Positions 13,601 through 25,600 of a stretch of 64,000 nt of DNA are shown here, piece by piece. This DNA comes from Gordius sp. MW1. Its lineage: Eukaryota > Nematomorpha > Gordioida > Gordea > Gordiidae. The stretch spans positions 21,368,324-21,432,323 of the forward strand of contig OZ038531.1 of assembly GCA_964036665.1 (NCBI GenBank), in the 5' to 3' direction. Under the pieces are notes generated by a model. That model was given only the letters and a program-made list of their open reading frames with translations, ran no database searches and had not been told where the DNA came from. A program made the translations under genes and the position numbers. The first letter of the stretch is position 1; every line of letters starts with the position of its first letter.

Positions 13601-16600
13601 GTAACAACAATTTAGTTCTCTCCCTCGTCTTCCTCTCTCTCTCTCTTTACCAAAAATACAAAAATTACTCTTGATTAAATTAGCAAACATGTTAAGCTAT
13701 TATAGTGTCAGAATAATTCATAATTTTCTTTCATTTCTTTTTCATCTTTCTCATGTATTTTGACTCACAGTTGTGGGATTTGTTATGATAAGTTTTTCCA
13801 TCGTGATCGAATAATGGCCATGTCCGAATCTATCTTCTTTTTCTTCATTACTTTGTCCTAGTGTTTTAAAAGCTGCTGGGTTTTGTTGGTCGATCTTTGG
13901 TTTTAGTTGACATAGCATAAACAAACCAAAGGGTTGACATTAACACTTTTGGTCTATATATGCGACTAAGAAAAACAGACCAAAAATCTTTGGTTTGTTT
14001 ATGTTTAATCGACTAGAACCAAAAATCGGCCAAACTAAACCCAGCCGTTTTCCCAAAACTACTTTGACCACTTGCCCTTTTTTACGTAACACTGCATACT
14101 ACTTTCTCTCTCCTGGTACCTTCATCGATACTATCAAATTTTTATCATTTGTATCCCATTCTTATTATAAGTCTAGCAGAGATCTGCAGCGGGCCGTTTT
14201 TAGGACGTCGGCCCGCCCGTACTCGTTTTTAAATTTTCAGGCCGCTTGAGCGATTATATTTTTTATGCATTTCAAGCCCGCCCTTATCTGTTTGAAAATT
14301 TTTTAAACCCATCCGAGCGTTTCAGGCTCGGTCCTCTAGCAAGAATGGCTCATAAGTCCGGCCATTAAAAAACGAAAATATCCAACATTTATTGCTATTT
14401 ACTTATATATATATGTATAAAGATATTCCGATTATATTGGTGGGGCTTTTATTATATTCCACATCATGATCGGTAAAAAGGACAATTTTTTTTTATTGAT
14501 AATCCTAAATGTTGTAGTTTGTTTAACATCACATTTTTAATGTTATACCCTGGTTTTTGGTACAAAAATAGGGTTTTAAAAAAAGATTATTTCGAAGGGA
14601 ATCATTTATAAAATGAAATGAACAACAAGGATTTTGGCCTCGGATCGGGTTCTGACAAAATAGAAGCCAACGATCATTAATTTGCAAGGAATTATTTAAC
14701 CAGCTTCGCAATCATTTGTTATAAAGGATCAATCTAGGCAAATTGCCAAGAGAACTTTATAAATAAAATTAAGCAGCAAAAATACAAAGATTTTGGCCTC
14801 GGGCGGGGGTCAGACAAAGTAGAAGTAACCAACGGTCATCTGCAGAAGAAAATATATAAAGGTAATAAAATTAGTCGAGCGGAATAAAAAAAATGAAATT
14901 TGAGCTCGGGCGAGGTCGGAAAAAATTAAAGCCAACCGGCGGTCATTGGCTAGTATATACGCGAAAGCGAAAAAATAAAAGTTTTTTTACAGGAGCACTC
15001 CACAGCCATTAAAAACCCCTATCTATAGGTTTCCACATTAATCATTAAAAAACAAGGACGGACGGACGGACGGATGGACAACTAAAAGAGAGCACATAAA
15101 ATGCATAGCAATTTAAAATGCTGTTAAATATCTTTGTATAATTTATTCACGTGTCCAAATTTGCCCACACCTTCCTTTGTGTAATTTTTATTTATGGAAA
15201 TTGGAAAAAGTCAATTTAGATGCCATAAACCCCTAAAATACGAATTTTAATTAGTTGGCATTATACACATAAATTTTGAATTAAATTATAAAGCGTTCTT
15301 TAACTGTTTAGTTTTGAATAGAGAAGCTATTTTAATATGTTATGTAAATTTGCAGTCAGATAGTGGGAAATAAATGAAAACTCGGGCCTTCGGCCCTCGT
15401 GGGAAGGGGGAGGGGAGAAGGGAAGGGGGGAAGGGAAGGGGGGACGACTCATCTTTACTTCGTATAAATGTATCATATTTGCTATGCAATTTATGGGCGA
15501 GAATGCCTATAGGGGGGTATTAAATGCCTAATGATAATTAATTATTTATACAAATTTTCCATTTATAGGCAAAATGTAATATAGGCAAAATGTAATATAG
15601 GCAAGGGTTAGGGTTAGATTTAGTGTTTGCATCTAGTTGCGTATTACATTAGTTTTTACGGCCTTTAGTGATTATGGGTCTAACAAACATTATATTATAA
15701 AACATCACAATGTTAAGAATTTGCAGAATTGTTGGGAGAAATTTTTGTTGAATTTGAACAATTTTTAATTTAAAAAATCAAAAATTTGGCGAATGGTCAT
15801 TTTTTCTCCATTGGTCAGTACCAACAGATACTCTTTAAGTCAATGATAGCCAAAAAAACGGGAAAAAAAAAATTTGATGCTCACTTTGGCCAATGGTCAT
15901 TTTTTTCCATCGGTCAGCAGCCAGCACACGGTAAAAATGGATATAAATTCATAAGAGTAAAAAAAAACGAAAAAAAAATTTTCGAATCACATTTTGGCCA
16001 ATGGTCATTTTATTCCATTGGTCAGCAGCCAGGACACGGTAAAAGTAGATATAAATTCATAATAGTCGAAAAAAAGGAAAAAAAATTTTCGAATCACATT
16101 TTGGCCAATGGTCATTTTATTCCATTGGTCAGCAGCCAGCGGACGGCCAAAAAGTCATAATAGCAATGGTAGGAACAGGAACAATCATAATAGTCAAAAA
16201 AAAATCGAAAAAAATAATTTCGATTCACATTTTGGCCAATGGTCATTTTTTCCATCGGTCAGGAGCCAGCGGACGGCCAAAAAGTCATAATAGCAATGGT
16301 AGTAACAGGAATAATCATAATAGTCAAAAAAAAACGAAAAAATAAACTCGGATTCACATTTTGGCCAATGGTCATTTTTTCATTGGTCAGCGCCAGCGGA
16401 CGGCCAAAAAGTCTTATTATCAATGATAGTAACAAGAACAATCGTAATAGTCAAAACTAAAACGAAAAAAAAACTTGGAATCACATTTTGGCCAATGGTC
16501 ATTTTTTCATTGGTCAGCAGCCAGCGGACGGCCAAAAAGTCTTATTATCAATGATAGTAACAAGAACAATCGTAATAGTCAAAACTAAAACGAAAAAAAA

Positions 16601-19600
16601 ACTTGGAATCACATTTTGGCCAATGGTCATTTTTTCATTGGTCAGCAGCCAGCGGACGGCCAAAAAGTCTTATTATCAATGATAGTAACAAGAACAATCG
16701 TAATAGTCAAAACTAAAACGAAAAAAAAACTTGGAATCACATTTTGGCCAATGGTCATTTTTTCCATCGGTCAGCAGCCAGCGGACGGCCAAAAAGTCAT
16801 AATAGCAATGGTAGTAACAGGAACAATCATAATAATAAAAAAAACGAAAAAATTAACTTGGATTCATATTTTGGCCAATGGTCATTTTTTTCATTGGTCA
16901 GCAGCCAGCAGACGGCCAAAAAGTCATAATAGCAATGGTAGTAACAGGAACAATCATAATAGTCAAAAAAAAACGAAAAAATAAACTTGGATTCACATTT
17001 TGGCCAATGGTCATTTTTTCTTTGGTCAGCAGCCATCGGACGGCCGAAAAGTCGTATTAGCAATGGTAGTAACAGGAACAATCATAATAGTCAAAAAAAA
17101 AGAAAAAAGAGACTTGGATTCACATTTTGGCCAATGGTCATTTTTTTCATTGGTCAGCAGCCAGCAGACGGCCAAAAAGTCTTATTATCAATGGTAGTAA
17201 CAAGAACAATCATAAGAGTCTAAAAAAACCCGAGATTCTAACCCAAACCCTTGTAGTGGGGTAATTATAGCAATTAATATCAATGTTACCCAATTCAAAA
17301 ACGAATAGATATACTTATGCATTAATTTAACGTAGCAATTAAAACCCGACCCCGCTCGAAAGCGAGGGAGATAGAGATGAGGGGTGGGGCACCTCTTTCT
17401 CATGCATTAATTTAAAAAATCGATAACCTAATAAACCCAATGCAAATAGATAGGGAGGACATCAACGGACATCAACGGACAACCAAAAACGAGCCCATAA
17501 ATTGCATAGCAATTAAAAATATGAGCAAATTGCCTAAAATTCATATAGCGCGAATTGCAAGATGGGTCTTTAATAAGTGCCTAGATAAAATAAATATAAA
17601 CCCTATTTCCATTTTCATAAGCGGATCAAGGCTATTCATCAAAAATATTTGTTTTTAATTTCTAAGAATTCTTTAAAAAGTAAAGAAACGCCCTCATCGC
17701 CCATTTGCAGTCGGTTTAGAATTAAAAATTCCAAGACCGTTTACAGAATTTCAGGCCCGATTTCTCCTGAAACAACGAAGTATCCAATTGTTCATCGAGA
17801 AATATGTTGAAATTCATTTTTACAACAACGATTTTAAATTACTAGCAACTAGTGTTGCAAAGCAGTGTTGCAAAGCGGCTGGGTTTTGTTTGGTCGAGCT
17901 TTGGTTTAAGGGAGACTAACGGCCCCCTCTGTTCTGTTTCTAAACTTTCTCCCAAGCGGAAAGGCGACTAAGCAAAAAGGGCCCAAAAAAGCGTTGGTCT
18001 TTTTATGTTTAATCAACTAAAACCACGACCAAACAAAACCCAGCCGTTTTTACAACACTACCAGCAACTAGCTATTACGAAAAAAGTGGATCGCAGAGTT
18101 CTGCCAAGTCAATATCCTTTAACCCAAACCCGACCCCAACTTTTTTCACCCGTTTTCCATCGGAACCATTACCCAGATCGTTAAATTTTTTAATGTTTCA
18201 TGTCGTGTTTTCAGTGAACCGTTCCCTAAGGAACTCTGATTTGTAGTTCTTCTAAATATACAAAACTATGAATTATTCTAACAAAATAGATAGGGGAGAC
18301 GCTAGTAGTAGACTGAAGCTACTTTTATCTTTTCAATTATTTTTAAAAATTATAATCATAAAACAGTAGAATTTAAACAAGTCATAAGATATATTTAGAA
18401 ATTTTTTTTGACAAAATAAACATTCTAAATTTTTGAGAGGAAAAACGTTTTTTGGGGCTATTAGTCCCTGACAAAATTTTGTATTTTGCACATAAATTTT
18501 TTTTGGTTGTATGCTTTAGACTAATATAAGTTCTATCTTATAAAGCAAAATTTTTTCTATAAAGGCCGCCTGATGATTAACTTTTTATTTACAATGTAAC
18601 ATGTTAATTTTTTTGATTATTTAAAAAATAGGGGTCGGGGCTAGTCGAAGAAGGGCTGGTGCTAACCATTTTTCATCATATCTTAACTCATAAAGACAAA
18701 TGACAAGATTTAAAAAAATTTTTTGTTTAGTAATGTAACGTAGTGCAATTTGGAATAATAATTTGCATTACCAAGGCGTAGCCAGGGGGTGGGCGGCTGT
18801 CCCCCCCCCCTCTAAATCCAAAAATCTTTTAAATTACGCTCTAATTATGTCTAAAATTCAAAAAACCCTCTATAAATCCAATTCCTGGCTACGCCCGTGG
18901 CATTATCTATGTTTTTTGTGATAAACCAATCTTTATATTGATCTGAGTTAGCATAAACTAATAAGAAGTGAAAACATAAGGGTTGTTCTATCCCCCAAAC
19001 GGGGCTATGACTAGCCCAGGGCAAACCCCGGGCATTTTAAAAATTGTTAGGATATTTATTTTTTTAAACTTAATGTGTGAGAAAACTGTTACTCATGGCC
19101 TTTGCCAGGATTGGATTTAGAGGGGGCTATAATGATTAGGGACGGCAAAATGAAAAATTTCAGTAATTTTAGCCAGAATTATATTAAATTTTGTGGAATT
19201 TTGGATTTAGAGGGGGAAGCCGTCCCTCCCTACCACCTCCTGGCAACGCCCAATGTTAAGGCTGAAATTTTGTAGGACAAAAGATTTGTATAATCAGCTA
19301 TAAAAATGCAATAATTTATTTGTGAATTTATCCATCGAACTAATCAGTCTTAGCTCACCTTAGAGAACTGCAAAGCCACTTTTTTCAACCCGAACCCGAA
19401 ATCATTTTCAAATTTTCTACCCGGACCCGACCCGAAATCATTTTCAAATCCGGGTCGGGTCTCGGGTCACCCGTGCAGTTCTCTAGCTCACCTACATACT
19501 AACTACACATACAAACCTCGCCCACTTTAATAAATAGTGAATAGTTTTACCTCTAAAGTAATTTAAGTTTCTAAAACTTGGGGTCAAAATAACATTGCAC

Positions 19601-22600
19601 ACACCTGTGACGATAAAAATATTGAATAATGTCATAACATAGCTGTTCGCATTCTTTGTATCCTACCGTGGGCCGGGGGAAGGACAGGAGATCATAGAGG
19701 CAATAAAAAAAACTTCGTTTCAATATTTCCGCAAGATGTCACCTCGCTAAAACAGCATTGTGTCTCATCGATTTTGTTTACCTAAGGAAGAGTGATGAAA
19801 AACAGACAAAAAGATGTGGAAACATGACACATAGCGAATCGTGCAAATTTGTGTTACAGATTGTCAGTGTTGATAAGTCTTAATTTATAACAGGTGAATA
19901 CGTCTTTTAAGTTCTAACCCATTGATTCAATGACTATCTCTAGCAGATGGCCTTTGCCTTAACGCCCCCCCCCCCTGTTAAAATGACAAGTAACACGTGT
20001 CTTCACGTTTAAAAACTTCTTCACCTGGCCTTAATTACTTCCCCTGCCCTAATAGGTCTTTCAAACAACAATGGCCCTGCCCTGTCCTAGAATGCTTAAA
20101 ACGTTTGTGCGCTAACATATCACCGAGGTTTTACTTATATAATAATAAAATTAGTGAGTTCAATCAAAAACCTTAAAACCCATGAAATGATATTTTCCGC
20201 AAAACTCTCCCCCCTACCCTAGCCCTCTATCTGGCCGATACTAAAATTGGCAGACAACAAACGCATATATGTATTGAAAAATACCTTCCGTTTTCAATTT
20301 AGTAATTCTATGGTATCTCAAGATTGATGCCCTTCGCCTGTTTTTTTTTGCCCCTTGATTCCATAATATTAGCCGAGCAGAAAACTAGAGTATACATCTT
20401 CATTTTCATTGATCTTATGATTACAGTTAAGTTTAACCTCACCCCCCCCCCCCCCCACACCCCATTTTGAACATATGTAAATTTCTAGGCCGATTCCCTA
20501 TTATCTTATTATCTATGAATATTACTACACAACACACTCGCCTTCAAACCCATTCATATTTATTTCATAACGAGGAGCATGTGTATGCCATGGGTTTTTC
20601 TTTTAAAATCGCAAAAAATAGTAACATACTTTTTGTAGGCTCTCCTTGTGCTCTAAATTTCACTACGACAAAACATACTTTTTTTGAGGTCGCCCTATTA
20701 AAATTTTGTTATAAACTCGAGTTTTAAAGACACCCTTTTGTGAGATATTTTCATTTTTCTATTAAACTTGATAATGCCATTCCCTGGCAAACTGTCCACC
20801 TCTTTCACGCAAAAATTTGTCGGTAAAAAAAGTAATCATCCAGTCCCAACCCACATCCCAGAAGAAGAATATTGGTTCTTAGATCAAATTCCGGCCATTT
20901 CTACGCCCGTAGCCTATAAAAAATATTCGGCCTTCAAGAATGGCTCACGAAGTAAGTCTTTTATTCTAACTTATACGATAGAACACATAAGAAGAACGAT
21001 TTAACAAGATTATATTTTTGCAATTCATTTAATTTTAAACTCTAATTTTATTCATTTTTATTTACTTTAATTTTTTATTATTTTATTTTGTGACTTTTAA
21101 AATCCGATAAAAAAAGTAGATGTATGAGTTTTTTTTATTTAAAATAGTTTTAGATTTATTAATTTAAAACTGCATATATCCGTACTACCCAATTACCCAT
21201 ATCATTTGAACTCTAATATCATTTGGCGGACATTTTAAAAGTAATTTTTTTCCATCATTAATAAAATGCAAATACTTGAACAAAAACTAGATTAATACCT
21301 GATATTATTTTAAAATAAACAAATCATCTATTTTATTTGGTTTGGGCATATGTTTAAATTGTTACTTCAAAATACAAACAACTTTATGATAGCACAATAA
21401 GATATTTTTCCAAGCTACCAAGAAGCTTTAATTTCTTTTTTGGTTCAACAATATGTCTTTTCTATGTCATCAAACATAATTGCCTATTAATTAGCTCATA
21501 TGGTTGGACTGGACACATTGACTAAGTAGGAGGGGGGGGGAAGACAGGACTGGCTACTTAATTTATTTAAAAAAACACTATCTATTTTTTCGATGGGGAA
21601 TCGACTTTCATCAGTATAAATTTCATAGCTATTTCCATATTATTAATTAAGAAACCCAATGTACTCTCATGCTAGAGGAGGAGGATCAATTAAATCTGTA
21701 GGTGACGGGCTTTTATACTGAGCAATTATACCATGGGTAGGGGGGGGGGCGAAGGTATCATATTTCACCCCCCCCCCCCATTTCTTTAAATTGGCTCAGT
21801 AGTAACTTTTCTGCATGCATGAGTGTGACGCTAGTTGGCGTGGCAATTATAAACCCCAACTTTCCACTGAATTTATTTTGTTATGTAGGCCGATTAGAAA
21901 CTCTCGCCAAATTTCTTACATGTATTATCCTATTTTTCGATGCGAAATTTGATTTTTTTAGTCAATTTCGATTTCTTCAAACTGCAGCAATATGCCTCCC
22001 CGTATCCCGTTACAATAACACTTACCAGAATTTCTGTATAATCCTAACTCCACAAAATCCTTTTAAACTATCAAAGTAATCACCTATTTTAGTTAATTAT
22101 ATACTTTATGAAATAAAATACACTTTTAGTAAATGATGTTTCTAAACGCTATGAAATTAATTCCCCCCCCCACCTAATGCTTTACAATTATGCTAGTGGC
22201 GTCCCTACGTGACACAACAATGCATACAAGCTAAGAGTATTCTATGTGCCATTTGGTCCTTCCTTAGAATTTGTCTACTCCTCGATCCGTCCTATTCATT
22301 ATATAGCAATTATTACATCTGTTCTAATCTTGCAGGTTGGTGGAGATAGCCTTTTTAAACCCGAAAAATATAATCTCTGCCTATTCAAAATTTTCACGCT
22401 TTCAACCATTTTTTGATATAGAAGCCGAAATCTATTATAATTTTCTCGATTATTTGGCTACATTGCAGCTAACCCGCCCGGGCTTCTTAAAAACTCGTTG
22501 TACCATCAGAGGCGTGGATCCCTTCCCGTAGTATCGGTTTTGGACTCCAGGCAAGCATACTTGGAAAACGGTCATTTGAAAACTCCGCCTCAGCTCGGGC

Positions 22601-25600
22601 CCAACACCATGGCCTCCACTCATGGTGTCAATAATACTCAATCCCGCATATCGGTAATTTGGTTTATATTAATTTTTTTAAAATAAATCATCTTGTTTGC
22701 TAATTTTTTTTCATTTTAAATTTTATAGTTTTTTTGTTTTGTCTTGTGCTAAATTAGCCTCCTTAACCTAAATTTTTCCTGCTTTTCACGATAATTTTTG
22801 CATTTTCACACGTTTTATAGTATAGGAACCATTTTTTTTGTTATAAATCATTTATGACCACCAAAATTGTATTTGACCTGGGTTTCGCGCATGACAGCTG
22901 TTAATTTTATAATAATATCTATAACTCGTTGTGTGTGTGTCTAAACTTGAATAAGTTGTTATTGGCCTGCGTGGGAAACAACGGATCTTTCAGCGATAAA
23001 TTTTGATGGGGAAAACCATAATTTTTTTGTTACCTAGGCAGTCAGGGCAGCAATCTTTTAAATTTCTCACACAGTGTTAGTTAGCTTCTGCAACATTCTA
23101 TGAATTTTTATTGCAACATTTCCACGTTCTAGCGTAAAACAAATTGATGAAATTTTCCCCATATTAATATATATTCCTTTTTAAGTGGCGGCTTTTATAA
23201 TCGCGTCGCGCGCACTATGTTTATGTATGTAGGACGTTTTCAATGGGTTGTTTCGAGTGAAATCCATTAAAAATAACTTGAAACGAACCAAGAGTGCAAT
23301 CAAATTAGACAATCGCAAGCAACGCAAACCCGAAGAAGAGGAAGAAAGGTAACTTTATAAAATATGTATTTATAATTGTTTGATAAAACATTAAAAAATT
23401 GGATTTATTGCGAAATTATAATTACACGTATCATAGGCGTAGCCAGGGGGCGGCTGCCTTCTAAACCTAAAATTTTTTGAAAATTTTCTAGACTTATGGC
23501 TAAAGTTTCAAAAAAAAATTATTATTTTGCCCCTCCCTGAATTATTAATGCCCCCTTCTGTAACCGATCGTGGCTACGCCCATGACGTGTATATTACTTT
23601 AAAGAACTTTGAAAATAGCAAAAAATAATTTATATTACTATAACCCGTTTCAGTGTTAAAAAGTAGCACTAAGTGTTCTTTCGTCTATGATAAACTTAAG
23701 TTTTGTTCCTAGCTTTTTGAATTCTAGTAATATTTAGGGTTTAAATATAGGTCGCCTCTTAAAATTCAATCTTTTTGGTAAAATAAGGTTTATAAATTGT
23801 CTTCGCCTCCATGGCTTTTCTTTATAATTTATCTAACGCTAGCTAGCCCATAATGATAAGCTTTATTAAGTTGTTTTGAAGATTATAATAACAATTTTTA
23901 TAACGAAAATTGTATGTGTTTTTAGTTATAAGTAGTTTAAAACGAGATATTATCTTGAGTAGACTTTTGTATTGTTAAAGGTTATTCAAAATATAATAAT
24001 CAAATTATAGTTATTATTTTTGAAGTATATTATTTTGCTAAAGTTGCGTGCATTCTTAATGTTTATAATTTCCATTTTGTAACAAAGAGTATTTACTTAG
24101 TCATACCATGTCATACTACCTTTAAACTTAAATACCGAGGCGGAATTAATTTTATCGAAATTACTTTGAAATTTATCTTATGACTCAAAGCATATGTCAT
24201 TAACATGGAAGTGTGGAAATTTGTCTATATAAATAAATTAGAAATAAATAATATTTGTGGGTGGTAAAGATAGCACATATATTAAATTGATAAAACTTTA
24301 TTCTTCTTGGTTTAATGTTAAATATTAATATAATTTATCTATTTATGATTAAAGTTTTAAGAACTAGTGACTTTGAATTGTAATTTTAGTATAGGACTTC
24401 ACTCAAGAGTTTATTTCCCTAAATATTTAATTTAAATTATTAAGCATATAAAAATGCGATTATAATATCCTAAAGATCGCGGAGTAAAGTTTGAGCTTGA
24501 ATTTTTTGCCGTTATTTATTTTAGCACATACTTTTATAATAAGTTTGAAATAAATAAATTGTCTTCACAATTATTTAAACTAGTTTTTGTTATTTATCTT
24601 ATCAATCAATTTAAAGTCAAATAACCAAATCAATTTCTAAGAGGTTTTTTTCTTTCAGACCTCCTATACCTTTCAAACAAAGGTATTGATTGATGAGCAA
24701 GTTATAGCGATACTTCCTGCTCTCCCACGATTAATTAGATACAGAGAGTATTTAATATAATATAATTTTTTCAAAGAGTCTTGTTAACTAAAAGTTATAT
24801 ATATCTATAAGATATGAAAAATAATTTAAAATAATTAATCTTCACTTTTATCAAAGGACAAGTGTCTGTCAGTTAATTTACCTCAGTGGACTTTATAATT
24901 GTTGTAACTAACATGATAAAGCTAAGTAGGCTGATTAGCTGATCCTTTATTCTAAAGTCTAAACGCCGCAATTTTATAAGTTTTTTTTGATGTAAATGTG
25001 TTTGTAGTAATTTATTAGGTTTTTACAATTATCAAGATGCTTTTTATTTGTGATTAGTTATGAAGTATGATTTAATTGCCCTTCATGTCCGCTGCGGCAC
25101 TCTAACAAAACCAATTAGAAGGCGATGTTTACTTAACCTATTTCCTTGACAATTTGCTAGCAGTCTATTATGGTCCTACCTAATTCAAACTAATTTGTAA
25201 CTCTCTGATTAATTTAATTGTCCCAAAGCAACGACAATCTTACAAGAGGTCGGTCATAGAAATAAAAATTTGTAATATTTTCATTCGACGTAATTGGCTC
25301 GGAGCGACAGAGAAAAGGATTATAAATTGCACAAATATATATAGCATTGAACAGATTATGAAATTTAATGAAACCTGCAATAATTTTATTTATTTATAAT
25401 AAATTTTCCGCTTGAACGGCCCTAATAGTGCACTTTTTCCATAAATGTTTGTTTGTATCACTCCCTACAGTTTGACTTCTAGTTCTTTATTTTAAGTGTA
25501 AAACTCTCTGAAAAATTAGATATATAATCAATTAAAATCCTTACAACATTTTTTCTTCCCCCCCCCACCACCACCATGGGCGTAGCCAAGGGGGGGGGGC

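Noticed and set aside
15605-15618. Interstitial telomere
   Set aside because: Only two GGGTTA units; chance is likely in this sequence.
15786-17223. Overlapping frames of 60-122 codons on both strands in the minisatellite (MANGHFF-like peptides)
   Set aside because: They arise from a repeat whose main period (127-129) is not a steady multiple of three. Frames appear on both strands and hand over from unit to unit, with no start, splice or domain evidence.
20467-20727. 86-codon plus-strand frame starting near 20467
   Set aside because: AT-biased composition, no homology, no splice phase matching neighbours; probably chance.
22337-22531. Open frame of 64 codons after TTGCAGG
   Set aside because: It runs through the branch/pyrimidine region of the next exon, stops at 22529-22531 and encodes nothing recognisable.
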